Part shown: positions 34,849 to 45,777 of the stretch, piece by piece
How positions within the stretch are numbered: the first letter of the stretch is position 1
Layout: each line of letters starts with the position of its first letter
Source: Rhodobiaceae bacterium UBA4490
GTDB taxonomy: Bacteria > Pseudomonadota > Alphaproteobacteria > Parvibaculales > Parvibaculaceae
Length of the DNA: 64,000 bases
Direction: 5' to 3'
Assembly (NCBI GenBank): GCA_002389665.1
Contig: DGNO01000003.1
Coordinates: 186,001-250,000 of the forward strand
Position numbers and translations under genes: made by a program
The notes under the pieces: model-generated
Told to the model about the DNA's origin: nothing
Database searches by the model: none
What the model saw: only the letters and a program-made list of their open reading frames with translations

Positions 34849-36066
34849 TCAAACGCCGAAATCCCAGCTTTCCCCTGCATGGTATGCTTTCAGCACCGTG
34901 CGGGCGATGAGGATGCGGTGCACCTCGTCCGGCCCGTCGGCAATGCGCAGCGTGCGCGCGCCGGTATACATGCCCGCAAGCGGCAGATCGCCGGAAACAC
35001 CCATCGCCCCATGGGCCTGGATCGCCCGGTCCACCACGCGCGAAAACGCGGCAGGCACGAAAATCTTGATGGCGGAAATATCCGCCCGCGCATCGACGCC
35101 CGCCTCGATACGGTTCGCACAGTGGATGGTCATCAGCCGTGCGGCCTGAATATCCATATAAGAATCGGCGATGTCGCCTTGCGTGAACTGTTTCGTTTCC
35201 AGCTTGCCGCCATGCACGTCCCGGGAGATGGCCCGCTTGCAGTGCAGATCGAAGGCGCGCCACATGGAGCCGATCGCATTCATGCAATGAAAGACGCGTC
35301 CCGCGCCCAGCCGGTCTTGAGCCGCCTGATGGCCGGAACCGGTGCGCCCGAGCTGGTTTTCCTTCGGCACGCGGACATTCTCATAAATGATCTCGGCATG
35401 ATCGCCGTGGGTGTGCCCCCAAACCGGCACGGAGCGCACATATTTCACGCCGGGCGCATCCATGGGCACGATGATTTGCGTCATCTTGTCTTTCGTGCCC
35501 CCTGCCCCGTCATCCTGTTCGGTGCGGCACATGACGATGGCAAAATCCGCGCGCTTGCCGTTCGACGTGAACCATTTATGTCCGTTGATCACCCATTCAT
35601 CGCCGTCGAGCACGGCGCGGGTCTGAATGGCATAAGGGTTGGAGCCCGGCTGATCCGGCTCGGTCATGGAAAAGCAGCTTTCAAGCTCGCCCGCGATCAA
35701 TGGCTCAAGCCATTTCTTCTTCTGCTCCGCCGTACCGTATTTCACCAGGATCTTCTGATTGCCCGCATTGGGCGCCACCACGCCGAAGAGCCGCGCTGAA
35801 AACGGGCTCCAGGCCAAGATCTCGTTCATGTAAGCGTGCTTCAGAAAGCCGATGCCCATGCCGCCATATTCTTCCGGCAGATGCGGCGCCCAGAGGCCTT
35901 CTTCCTTCACCTTGGCGGAAATATGCGCTCGTGCTTCTTTCGCCTCATCGCCGCCTGCATAAAGCGCGGGCTCGGCGGGAATAACCTCCTCCGTCACGAT
36001 TTTGGCCGTGCGCAGACGAATTTCGTTCACCTCATCGTCCAGATCCGCAATGGGCTGCACCTGCAT
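34849..36066 (-). CDS. Acyl-CoA dehydrogenase
   Basis: This 405-residue flavoenzyme of the acyl-CoA dehydrogenase superfamily oxidises an acyl-CoA to an enoyl-CoA. The middle beta domain has CFSMTEPDQPGSNP and WVINGHKWFTSNG, and the C-terminal part has QAHGAMGVSGDLPLA with the FAD/catalytic surroundings. The family substrate range is broad, so the natural acyl-CoA is unknown. It is divergent from the short-chain dehydrogenase at 36217, with a perfect palindrome in the promoter between them. It may serve fatty acid or steroid-like degradation together with the SDR. Confidence 0.9.
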   Translation of the reverse strand: MQVQPIADLDDEVNEIRLRTAKIVTEEVIPAEPALYAGGDEAKEARAHISAKVKEEGLWAPHLPEEYGGMGIGFLKHAYMNEILAWSPFSARLFGVVAPNAGNQKILVKYGTAEQKKKWLEPLIAGELESCFSMTEPDQPGSNPYAIQTRAVLDGDEWVINGHKWFTSNGKRADFAIVMCRTEQDDGAGGTKDKMTQIIVPMDAPGVKYVRSVPVWGHTHGDHAEIIYENVRVPKENQLGRTGSGHQAAQDRLGAGRVFHCMNAIGSMWRAFDLHCKRAISRDVHGGKLETKQFTQGDIADSYMDIQAARLMTIHCANRIEAGVDARADISAIKIFVPAAFSRVVDRAIQAHGAMGVSGDLPLAGMYTGARTLRIADGPDEVHRILIARTVLKAYHAGESWDFGV

Positions 36067-36171
36067 GACATTCTCCTCCCTTATTCGTTAGCTGGCGTCA
36101 GCCTAAGGGCGGGGCCGGGAAAGGTCTAATTTTCCGCGACAAACCAGTCCTTCGACGCTATAAGAATGCAA

Positions 36172-36186
36172 ATGACAATTTGTCAT
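36172..36186. promoter_or_regulatory. Perfect palindrome ATGACAATTTGTCAT
   Basis: ATGACAA-T-TTGTCAT is a 7+1+7 perfect palindrome located in the divergent promoter between the acyl-CoA dehydrogenase and the SDR genes. It is a candidate operator for the TetR-family protein at 37377. Similar TGACA-type half-sites are common for such regulators. Confidence 0.55.
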
Positions 36187-36216
36187 ATAAAGACGGATAA
36201 GAGAGGGGAGCCCGCC

Positions 36217-37041
36217 ATGACCGATATCACCCGCAAGACCGCATTGATCACCGGCGCCGGCAGCGGTATCGGCCGCGCCCTGGCGCTGTGCCTCACGCGG
36301 GAAGGGGCGGCGCGCGTCATCCTGACCGATGTGAACCGGGAGGGGCTCGAAGAAACCGCCGATCAGGTGCGCAAGGCGGGCGGCACGGCGGAAACCTTTC
36401 TTCTCGACGTATCGGATAAGGACGGGGTTTACGATTTTGCCGAGACGGTGGCGCGGGAATTCGGCGGCGCGGATATCGTTATCAACAATGCCGGCGTCGC
36501 CCAGGTCGCGGGTGTCGATGAGCTCACTTACGACGATTTCGAATGGGTGATGAATATCGACTTCTGGGGCATGGTCTATGGCACCAAGGCTTTCCTGCCG
36601 CAGCTTCAACAAAAAGGCGCCGGTCACATCGTCAATGTGTCGAGCCTTTTCGGCATCATCGCCGCGCCTCGCCAGGCCGCCTATAACTCGGCGAAATTCG
36701 CCATTCGCGGTTTTACCGAAGCGCTCGCCCATGAAATGCGGGAGACGGCGATCCGCGTTTCCTCCGTTCATCCCGGCGGCATCAAAACCAATATCGTGCG
36801 CAATGCCCGCTTCCTGCAAAGCACAAGCTCCAGCGAGCGGCAGGAAGCGGCGAGCAATTTCGACAAGATCGCCCGCACCTCCCCCGCCAAGGCGGCGGAA
36901 ATTATCGTGCGGGGCATCCAGAAAGACCGGCGGCGCATTCTCATCGGCATGGATGCACGGCTAATTGATTTGCTTCAGCGCCTCTTCCCGGCAGGCTACG
37001 GTTTCATTTTCAAGAAAGGCCTGCTCGGTCCCGGCGATTGA
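36217..37041 (+). CDS. Short-chain dehydrogenase/reductase
   Basis: This 274-residue SDR has TGAGSGIGRA (nucleotide-binding) near residue 12, NNAGVA near 87 and the catalytic YNSAK (Tyr/Lys) near 152-157, preceded by NVSSLFG. The reaction uses NAD(P)H; the substrate is unknown. It is probably co-transcribed with the monooxygenase-like gene at 37067 (25-base gap). The divergent acyl-CoA dehydrogenase and palindrome suggest shared regulation in a lipid or steroid pathway. Confidence 0.88.
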   Translation: MTDITRKTALITGAGSGIGRALALCLTREGAARVILTDVNREGLEETADQVRKAGGTAETFLLDVSDKDGVYDFAETVAREFGGADIVINNAGVAQVAGVDELTYDDFEWVMNIDFWGMVYGTKAFLPQLQQKGAGHIVNVSSLFGIIAAPRQAAYNSAKFAIRGFTEALAHEMRETAIRVSSVHPGGIKTNIVRNARFLQSTSSSERQEAASNFDKIARTSPAKAAEIIVRGIQKDRRRILIGMDARLIDLLQRLFPAGYGFIFKKGLLGPGD

Positions 37042-37066
37042 CCGGGCAGCTTTTAGGGAGGCAGCC

Positions 37067-37366
37067 ATGATTATCGTAACGGGCACCATCGATCTCGATG
37101 AAGGCAGCATCGCACCGGCCAAAGAACTTGCCGGCGCCATGGCCAAAGCAACGCGCGCGGAAAAAGGCTGCCTTTCATACGCCTTCTATCAGGATATCGA
37201 AAATCCGGCCCGCTTCCGCATCTACGAAGAATGGGAAGACGAAGCGGCGCTGCAGACCCATTTCAAACAGCCGCATATGACCAAATTCAACGAAGGCCTT
37301 TCCAAGCTCAAGGTGCTGGGCGCGGATGTAAAGAAAGCGGAGACCGAAGGCTTCAAGAAGCTCTGA
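37067..37366 (+). CDS. Antibiotic biosynthesis monooxygenase (ABM) domain protein
   Basis: This 99-residue protein is of the ABM/YgiN type, a small dimeric alpha-beta fold. The conserved pattern GCLSYAFYQDIENPARFRIYEEWEDEAAL and HFKQPHMTKF is present. Such proteins act as cofactor-less quinol or phenol monooxygenases or as stress proteins; the substrate is unknown. It follows the SDR gene closely (GGGAGG precedes the ATG) and probably shares its transcript. Confidence 0.88.
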   Translation: MIIVTGTIDLDEGSIAPAKELAGAMAKATRAEKGCLSYAFYQDIENPARFRIYEEWEDEAALQTHFKQPHMTKFNEGLSKLKVLGADVKKAETEGFKKL

Positions 37367-37376
37367 AGCCTCTTCT

Positions 37377-38042
37377 TCAAGAGGCAGGGTCGGCGGCTTC
37401 CTCGGCGAATTTTTTCAGCTCGCGGGTGAGCACGCGCCGGCCCGCCTTCTCGAAGCCGGGATCGAGATAAGGCGCGAGAATATCGAGAAGCTGTCCCACC
37501 CCTTGAATGAGATGGTCGCGCCGGACCTCTCCTTTCGGATCGGAGACCTGCACGAAGCGGATCCAGTTGCTCCAGACGATCCACAGATTGATCGCCATGG
37601 AGCGCAGGCCCGTCTTCGCCTTGGGGCCGGTCAGGCTGCGGTCCTTGATCAGTTGCCTGAGGATATTTTCTATCGCATCGATCGCCCAAGCCTGAAGCGC
37701 GGCGTAGCGCGCCGCCAGTTCTTCATCCCGGCGCAAAAGATGCAGCATGCCGCCGAAGAAGAAGCGGTACTCCCAGGCAACCTGAAGCGTACGCAGAAAG
37801 AACCCGGCAAAGCGCTGCGGTGAAATGGGCGCATGCACGTCTTCCACCAGCGCGGCACGGAAATCGGCATCGAGATCTTCATAGATGACCATGACAATCT
37901 CTTCGCGGTTCTTGAAATGATAATAGAGATTGCCCGGGCTGATGCCGAGCTCATCCGCAATGCGCGAAGTGCCGACCGCCCGCGATCCTTCTTCGTTCAT
38001 CAGATCCAGACACATCTCGACGATGCGTGTGCGATTCCCCAT
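37377..38042 (-). CDS. TetR-family transcriptional regulator
   Basis: This 221-residue regulator has an N-terminal TetR HTH (RTRIVEMCLDLMNEEGSRAVGTSRIADELGISPGNLYYHFKNREEI). The C-terminal ligand domain is rich in aromatic and leucine residues and resembles members that repress fatty acid or acyl-CoA metabolism. The start at 38042 has GGGAGG correctly upstream. It lies convergent to the SDR/ABM genes and is the likely ligand of the palindrome at 36172. Confidence 0.88.
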   Translation of the reverse strand: MGNRTRIVEMCLDLMNEEGSRAVGTSRIADELGISPGNLYYHFKNREEIVMVIYEDLDADFRAALVEDVHAPISPQRFAGFFLRTLQVAWEYRFFFGGMLHLLRRDEELAARYAALQAWAIDAIENILRQLIKDRSLTGPKAKTGLRSMAINLWIVWSNWIRFVQVSDPKGEVRRDHLIQGVGQLLDILAPYLDPGFEKAGRRVLTRELKKFAEEAADPAS

Positions 38043-38145
38043 CTCATCCTCCCGCCTAATGTGAATACATTCCGCAGGCGGGATTGAAAAGAGATTTGCG
38101 GCCTTAAGAGCCGCCGGCATTCAAGCGGCATTTGCAATGTGAGAC

Positions 38146-38157
38146 TGTCTTAAGACA
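38146..38157. promoter_or_regulatory. Palindrome TGTCTTAAGACA
   Basis: This is a perfect 12-bp palindrome about 100 bases upstream of the TetR-family gene. It may be an operator; no regulator is assigned. Confidence 0.3.
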
Positions 38158-38231
38158 AATCCCCTCTACATGCCGCAGGGAGAGCCGCGCTACCGGCGCT
38201 CTCCCCGGTGGTAAGGACGCTCAGACGCAGC

Positions 38232-38741
38232 TCAATGCTCGCCATGCGCGAAAGCTCTGTCGAGCAAAGCGCGCTGGTCCTCATCGAGCGTGGCATAGAA
38301 TGCCTCGAAGCTCGGGCGCACTTTCTGCATCGCCGCCGCTGCCGCCTGAATGGCCTCTTCGGCAAGTGCCAGACGGCCGGGAGCCGTGCTCTCACGCTCC
38401 GCCGTTTCCAGCTCGGCGCATACATCGTTGAAGAGTAGAACGGAGGCGCGCAGCGAGCCGACAAGCTCATCCCAGGCTGCGCGCTGCGGCGCGGTGAAGC
38501 CGCCAAAGGCATCTACATATTCTTCCAGCTTGCCCAAATGCCGCTCGGCCCCGCCCTCGCAAAACCGGCCCGCGCCCCGGTGGCGCCAGCCGCCATGGGA
38601 AGCCCCGAAGATGGAGGCGGCAACAAGCGGCGGGCCCGCATCCGACCAGGCCCGCTCACTCTGACTAAGCACAATGAATACCGTGCCGAGCAATAACGCG
38701 CTCGCAATTACCAGAACATAGGTTCTCCCAATCCTAGCCAT
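38232..38741 (-). CDS. Spy/LTXXQ-like periplasmic protein
   Basis: This 169-residue protein has an N-terminal hydrophobic signal (residues 7-25) and a helical, acidic mature region ending with LDEDQRALLDRAF, a pattern of the LTXXQ/Spy/CpxP family (periplasmic chaperones and metal-stress proteins). Alanine-rich repeats (AEEAIQAAAAAMQKV) fit the helical cradle. It is divergent from a two-component system whose spacer carries two copies of a repeat motif; it is probably the target of that system. Confidence 0.65.
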   Translation of the reverse strand: MARIGRTYVLVIASALLLGTVFIVLSQSERAWSDAGPPLVAASIFGASHGGWRHRGAGRFCEGGAERHLGKLEEYVDAFGGFTAPQRAAWDELVGSLRASVLLFNDVCAELETAERESTAPGRLALAEEAIQAAAAAMQKVRPSFEAFYATLDEDQRALLDRAFAHGEH

Positions 38742-38837
38742 ACCTCTCTCCTTAGGTTTCGCGCCGGTGCGCAGATGTCCGGCAAGCGCCGATGGAAGGC
38801 ACTATCAAGGGGCGGCGTTTCTGCGGCATGTCGCGTG

Positions 38838-38907
38838 TTTTACGAAATGTAACGCAAGGGAAAGAGGAGGATGGCGCGCGCCCTCTTACCCGTTACACTT
38901 CGTTACA
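38838..38907. promoter_or_regulatory. Repeated GTTACA boxes in the divergent promoter
   Basis: CGTTACActtCGTTACA (38891-38907, plus) and CGTTACAtttCGTAAAA (38854-38838, minus) are the same 10-base-period direct repeat in opposite orientations. The pattern suits an OmpR-family response regulator binding on both sides of the spacer between the Spy-like gene and the two-component genes. Confidence 0.6.
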
Positions 38908-38950
38908 GAGCGGCAAGATTCTGTTTGAGGAAGAGGGTTAAGCTTGCAGC

Positions 38951-39664
38951 ATGGAACAAAGCGCACATCTTCTGCTGGTCGATGACGACAAGGAAATCCG
39001 CGAACTGGTGACGGGCTTTTTGCAAAAGCACGGCTACAGGGTCACAGCGGCGGCCGATGGCAAGCAAATGGATAAGGCGCTCGAGAGCGGCCTTTTCGAT
39101 CTTGCCATTCTCGATCTCATGCTGCCGGGCGAAGACGGGCTTTCGATTTGCCGCAGGCTGAATACGGAAGGGCGCGCGCTGCCCATCATCATGCTCACCG
39201 CCATGGGCGAGGATATGGACCGCATCGTCGGGCTCGAGATGGGCGCGGATGATTACATCGCCAAGCCTTTCAATCCGCGCGAGCTGCTTGCCCGCATCAA
39301 GGCAGTGCTGCGCCGCTCTGTTCCGGCTGAAACGCCGAATGCCGCGCCCATATTCGGCTTCGAGGGCTGGCGGCTCGATACCGGGCGGCGCACGCTTACC
39401 GACCCTGAGGGCGCGCTGGTGGAGCTGACCGCCGGGGAGTTCGATCTTCTCGCCGCCTTTCTCGAACGCCCGCGCCGCGTCCTCAACCGCGACCAATTGC
39501 TCGATATCACGCGCGGACGCATGGCCTCGCCCTTCGACCGCTCCATCGATGTGCAGCTCAGCCGGCTGCGCAAGAAGATCGAACCCGATCACAAGAACCC
39601 CGCCTTCATAAAAACGATCCGGGGCGGCGGCTATATGCTGACCGCCGAAGTGGTGCGCCATTGA
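38951..39664 (+). CDS. OmpR-family response regulator
   Basis: This 237-residue response regulator has a receiver domain with LLVDDDKEI near residue 9, the phosphoacceptor Asp in LAILDLMLPG near 54 and KPFNPRELL near 105. A winged-helix domain follows with RSIDVQLSRLRKKI and IKTIRGGGYML. It regulates transcription with the kinase at 39661, whose start overlaps its stop. The upstream repeats at 38838-38907 are the likely binding sites. Confidence 0.9.
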   Translation: MEQSAHLLLVDDDKEIRELVTGFLQKHGYRVTAAADGKQMDKALESGLFDLAILDLMLPGEDGLSICRRLNTEGRALPIIMLTAMGEDMDRIVGLEMGADDYIAKPFNPRELLARIKAVLRRSVPAETPNAAPIFGFEGWRLDTGRRTLTDPEGALVELTAGEFDLLAAFLERPRRVLNRDQLLDITRGRMASPFDRSIDVQLSRLRKKIEPDHKNPAFIKTIRGGGYMLTAEVVRH

Positions 39665-41109
39665 CCCGCCGCTCCGTCAAAGAGCACCGCCGCGCCCGGC
39701 GCAAGGCAAACCGCGAAGGGCGCCGCCATGGCCCCCGTCATGGGCGATGGCACGCGCGCAGCCGCGCCATGCGCAAACGCATGGCACTTGGGCTGGCCGG
39801 GCGCATCATCGTTTCCATTCTGCTGCTGCTTTTCATCGTCCAGATTTTCGATTGGATGCTTTCCGATGATCCGCCTGTGGATCAAAGCCCGGAAATGCGC
39901 ATCGCGCGGCAAGTCATCGCAGCAACGGGCGTCATCGATAAGACGCCGCCCGCCGAACGCCCTGCCCTGGCGGAGGCGCTGACCGGCGTCGCGCTCATCG
40001 TTTCGGTTGCGCCGGAGCCGGTTCAGCCGAAAGAACGCTTCGATGCCGAGATTGGCGAAGACGAAGAGGACGTGAAGGCGCTCGCCCTCCTCAACCGCGA
40101 ATTCGGCAGGGAGGGCTATATTTTCGGCATGGCGGAAGAACCGCTCGGGCGCTGGCATGGCGTTATCTCCATCGCGCTTGAAGACGGCAATTGGGCGGTC
40201 TTCCGGGTGCCGGTGGAAGCGTTTTTTGTTGATGAATATGAGGATGGCTGGTTTACGCGCACGCTTTTTTGGCTGCTCATTCTCATGCTCGTCTTCTGGG
40301 CGGGCAAACGGCTTGCCCGGCCCGTGCGCCGTTTTGCCGACGCCGCAGAACGGCTTGGCAAGGATTTGAACGCGCCGCCCCTGCCCGAGACGGGCTCGCG
40401 CGAGCTGCGCCGGGCAAGCCGCGCTTTCAACGGCATGCAGAAACGCATCCAGCGCATGGTAGACGACCGCAATCTGATGCTCGCCGCCATTGCCCACGAT
40501 CTGCGCACGGTGTTGACGCGGCTGCGCCTTCGCACCGAATTCATCGAGGAAGACGAACAGCGCGAGAAAGCTGCCCGCGACATCGAAGAAATGCAAAGCA
40601 TGATCGATGTCTCCATTTCCTTTGCACGCGGCGAAGCGGAAACGGAAACGCGCGAGCCTTGCGACATTGCGCTGATGCTGAAGGAACTGGCCAGCGATCT
40701 CGGCGCTCCTGCCGAGGGCACCAGCGAGACAGTCCCGCGCCTGACATATGAGGGGCTGGCCCGGCTTTCTTATCCCTGCGGGCCGACGGAGCTGCGGCGC
40801 ACGTTCCGCAATCTTCTCGTCAATGCGCTTGGCTATGGCAAGCGCGCCCATGTCACCCTCAGCAAAGATGAAAGCGGCATCGAGATTCGCATTGAAGACG
40901 AAGGCCCCGGTATTCCCGATGCCCAGCTCGAACATGTCTTCCGCCCCTTTTACCGGGTGGAAGGCTCGCGCAACCGGGAGACGGGCGGCACGGGGCTCGG
41001 CCTTGCCATCGCCCGCACCGTGATCCTGCGCCATGGCGGTGAGATTGCGCTTGCCAATCGCCCGGAAGGCGGACTTGCCGTCACCATCACGCTGCCGCCT
41101 GTCGGGTAA
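39661..41109 (+). CDS. Membrane sensor histidine kinase
   Basis: This 482-residue kinase has a very basic N-terminus, a first membrane helix at about residues 45-66, a periplasmic sensor of about 130 residues with acidic stretches, and a second helix near 200-218. A HAMP linker, HisKA (IAHDLRTVLTRLRL, His near 278) and HATPase (NLLVNALGYG, DEGPGIP, GGTGLGLAIARTV) follow. The start is TTG overlapping the upstream stop, or an internal ATG at 39769. The HTH partner is encoded just upstream. The Spy-like divergent gene suggests an envelope or metal stress signal. Confidence 0.88.
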   Translation: MTRRSVKEHRRARRKANREGRRHGPRHGRWHARSRAMRKRMALGLAGRIIVSILLLLFIVQIFDWMLSDDPPVDQSPEMRIARQVIAATGVIDKTPPAERPALAEALTGVALIVSVAPEPVQPKERFDAEIGEDEEDVKALALLNREFGREGYIFGMAEEPLGRWHGVISIALEDGNWAVFRVPVEAFFVDEYEDGWFTRTLFWLLILMLVFWAGKRLARPVRRFADAAERLGKDLNAPPLPETGSRELRRASRAFNGMQKRIQRMVDDRNLMLAAIAHDLRTVLTRLRLRTEFIEEDEQREKAARDIEEMQSMIDVSISFARGEAETETREPCDIALMLKELASDLGAPAEGTSETVPRLTYEGLARLSYPCGPTELRRTFRNLLVNALGYGKRAHVTLSKDESGIEIRIEDEGPGIPDAQLEHVFRPFYRVEGSRNRETGGTGLGLAIARTVILRHGGEIALANRPEGGLAVTITLPPVG

Positions 41110-41213
41110 GGCCCGCCGCACCTTCACATTTGCAAGGCAAAGACCCCGTCAAGCCGGTTGGGCGCGCCGCCGCCTTCCGGTAAAGTGCGCGCATCGAAAT
41201 TTTAGAGGCCGCC

Positions 41214-42098
41214 ATGACATCTTTCATCGAGCACGGACCCACATCCCATACTTATTTCTCTCAACGGCTTCGGCTGCATTATGTCGATTGGGGTAATGAA
41301 GACGCGCCGCCGCTGCTGCTCGTCCATGGCGGGCGGGACCATTGCCGCAACTGGGACTGGGTCGCCGAAGCGCTGCGCAAGGATTATCACATCATCGCGC
41401 CGGATTTGCGCGGCCATGGCGACAGTCAATGGATGGTGGGCGGCACCTACGATCCGATGGATTTCGTCTATGACATCGCCCAGCTCATTCATCAAAAGAA
41501 CCTGGCGCCGCTGCGCATCATCGCTCATTCCTTCGGCGGCAATCTCTGCCTGCGCTATGCGGGGCTTTACCCTGAAAACGTCTCGAAGCTGATCGCCATT
41601 GAAGGGCTCGGCCCCTCGCCAAAAATGCTTGCCGAGCGCGGCAAGACGCCGCGCGATGAACGCCTGCGTAAATGGGTGGAAGAAATTCGCGGTCTTTCCA
41701 GCCGCCTGCCGCGCCGCTATGCCTCGATCGAGGAAGCCTTCAAGCGCATGCAGGGCGAGAACCCGCATCTAAGCCCGGAGCGTGCGCGTCATCTCACCGT
41801 CCATGGCGTCAGCCAGAACGAAGACGGCACCTATAGCTGGAAATTCGACAATTACGTGCGCGCCTTCTCGCCCAACGGCTTCAGCCCGAAGGAAGCCGAA
41901 CAGCTTTGGGGGCGCATCACCTGCCCGACGCTTCTCGTGCGCGGCACGGAAAGCTGGGCGAGCGATCCGGAAAAGGACGGCCGCGCCGCCCATTTCCAGA
42001 ATGCCAAGGTCGTGAATGTGGAAGGCGCCGGTCACTGGGTGCACCATGACCGGCTGGAAGAGTTTCTGGGGCTGGCAGAAGACTTCCTGAAAGACTGA
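41214..42098 (+). CDS. Alpha/beta hydrolase
   Basis: This 294-residue hydrolase fold protein has the oxyanion motif HGGRDH near residue 39, the nucleophile elbow AHSFGG with the serine near 105 and the catalytic His in GAGHWVHHD near 273. The catalytic acid is probably the Asp/Glu before SWASDPEKD. The fold covers esterases, epoxide hydrolases and haloalkane dehalogenases; the substrate cannot be told. It has no signal peptide. It is convergent with the DUF1330 gene. Confidence 0.85.
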   Translation: MTSFIEHGPTSHTYFSQRLRLHYVDWGNEDAPPLLLVHGGRDHCRNWDWVAEALRKDYHIIAPDLRGHGDSQWMVGGTYDPMDFVYDIAQLIHQKNLAPLRIIAHSFGGNLCLRYAGLYPENVSKLIAIEGLGPSPKMLAERGKTPRDERLRKWVEEIRGLSSRLPRRYASIEEAFKRMQGENPHLSPERARHLTVHGVSQNEDGTYSWKFDNYVRAFSPNGFSPKEAEQLWGRITCPTLLVRGTESWASDPEKDGRAAHFQNAKVVNVEGAGHWVHHDRLEEFLGLAEDFLKD

Positions 42099-42101
42099 CG
42101 C

Positions 42102-42518
42102 TTAGCTGTTCACCAGCGCCGAGCCGTCGCATTGCAGAAGTTTCTGGAAGGCAAGGCCGGCTTCGCGGTGTTTCGCCGCTTCCTGATAATCGGGCATGGC
42201 GACCATGCGCAGGAAGGCGGCGCGGGAGGGATAAAAGACGAGAGCGGCGGCGTCATATTCATCGTCCGCATCGTCGCCGATCATGACCATTTGCTGCGGC
42301 GCGGACCAGACGATGCGCCCGCCCACTTCCTCGATCTTTTTCTGCGCCACCGCGCCGTAGCGCCCATAGGCCTCGGCGCCGGAAATGTCGCTGTCGGGTG
42401 TGCCCGCCGGATAGTCCGCCTTCTCCTTAAATTTCAGAAGATTGATCATGACGAGCGGGGCGTCCTGATCGGCTTTCATGAAGCGGTTGAGCTGGTCTTC
42501 TGTCGGTGCGATGGCCAT
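42102..42518 (-). CDS. DUF1330 family protein
   Basis: This 138-residue protein is a dimeric alpha-beta-barrel-like protein of the DUF1330 type. The recognisable segments are VMINLLKFKEKADY near the start and DAAALVFYPSRAAFLRMVAMPDYQEA. No catalytic site is established for the family. The neighbouring TetR-family gene (42551) is on the same strand upstream, so both may be transcribed together. Confidence 0.8.
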   Translation of the reverse strand: MAIAPTEDQLNRFMKADQDAPLVMINLLKFKEKADYPAGTPDSDISGAEAYGRYGAVAQKKIEEVGGRIVWSAPQQMVMIGDDADDEYDAAALVFYPSRAAFLRMVAMPDYQEAAKHREAGLAFQKLLQCDGSALVNS

Positions 42519-42550
42519 GGGGGCCTCCCTGTTTTTACCCCGCGCCTTTT

Positions 42551-43210
42551 TTAAGACGCGGTTTGTTTTATTATGCGGGCGGTTTCCTCGGAAAGCGGCG
42601 CGCGCAGTATGGCTTCCCCCGTATCGAGCAAGTTCGAAACAAAGAGCGCCTGCGCCTTACTGTCCGGTGCCGTTTCCGCCCTGATCCAACGTGCCATTGC
42701 GCCGATCGACATTTCAATGGCAAGCCGCAGGCGCATCCCGAAAACGTGATCGGGCAGATCCGGTACCGACGCGCGTATCCAGGAAACGGCGCGGCCGAGC
42801 CCGTCCATGGAAGGTGCTTCGATAAAAGAAGGCAGATCGAATTTCGGATCGAACAGCGCCTGCACGGCAAAGAGAAGATAATATTTATCTTCGCTGTCCA
42901 TCACCTCGACAAGCGGGCCGAGCGCCGCGCCGAGGACCGCGCGCAGATCGCCGCTGCGCCCTTCCGCTTCTAGCACGTTCAAAAGCTCGATGCGGCGCGC
43001 CTCGATCTGATCCACCCTATAGGCGAAAACCGCCGAGATGAGCCCGGCGCGGGAGCCGAAATGATATTGCAGCGCGCTTTCGTTGCGCTGGCCCGCTGCC
43101 GCCAAAATTTCCTTCACCGACACATGCTGAAAGCCACGCTCGCCCAGCAGCCGTTCAGCCGCCAGGATAAGCTTTACCCGTGTCGGCAGGTCCTGTTTTA
43201 CATTTTCCAT
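42551..43210 (-). CDS. TetR-family transcriptional regulator
   Basis: This 219-residue regulator has an N-terminal HTH (LILAAERLLGERGFQHVSVKEILAAAGQRNESALQYHFGSRAGLI), with the usual TetR spacing. The C-terminal domain is acidic and helical and binds an unknown ligand. The ATG is close to the upstream gene 43297 with a spacing of about 90 bases. It may regulate the DUF1330 gene downstream of it. Confidence 0.87.
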   Translation of the reverse strand: MENVKQDLPTRVKLILAAERLLGERGFQHVSVKEILAAAGQRNESALQYHFGSRAGLISAVFAYRVDQIEARRIELLNVLEAEGRSGDLRAVLGAALGPLVEVMDSEDKYYLLFAVQALFDPKFDLPSFIEAPSMDGLGRAVSWIRASVPDLPDHVFGMRLRLAIEMSIGAMARWIRAETAPDSKAQALFVSNLLDTGEAILRAPLSEETARIIKQTAS

Positions 43211-43296
43211 GAGAACAAATTAATGACTAACATTAAACGCGTCAATCGCCCCATGCGACTGCCCCAGAGACTCGCAATGGCGAGCCAAGGACCAGA

Positions 43297-45621
<2,325 letters not shown>

Positions 45622-45654
45622 GGGACTACCTCGAAACCTAGTGATGATGGTTCA

Positions 45655-45685
45655 GATGTAGTCTTTCCAGCCACTGGAAGGTCAA
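45655..45685 (-). promoter_or_regulatory. CueR-type promoter for copA
   Basis: On the minus strand TTGACC (-35) is followed after 19 bases by TACATC. The spacer has the dyad CTTCCAG-TGG-CTGGAAAG. The elongated spacer and dyad are characteristic of MerR/CueR-activated promoters. Confidence 0.72.
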
Positions 45686-45710
45686 GCCCTTCCCAAACCT
45701 GGCTCACTGC

Positions 45711-45741
45711 TTGACCTTCCAGTAAGGGGAAGCCTCACCTT
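45711..45741 (+). promoter_or_regulatory. CueR-type promoter for the multicopper oxidase genes
   Basis: TTGACC (-35) is followed by CTTCC-AGTAAGG-GGAAG, again a dyad in an extended spacer. The -10 is weak. It faces the multicopper oxidase gene, so the copper genes form a divergent pair driven by one regulator. Confidence 0.65.
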
Positions 45742-45777
45742 ACGCCCAACCATGTACTTTCGACGGAGAAGAGGCAG

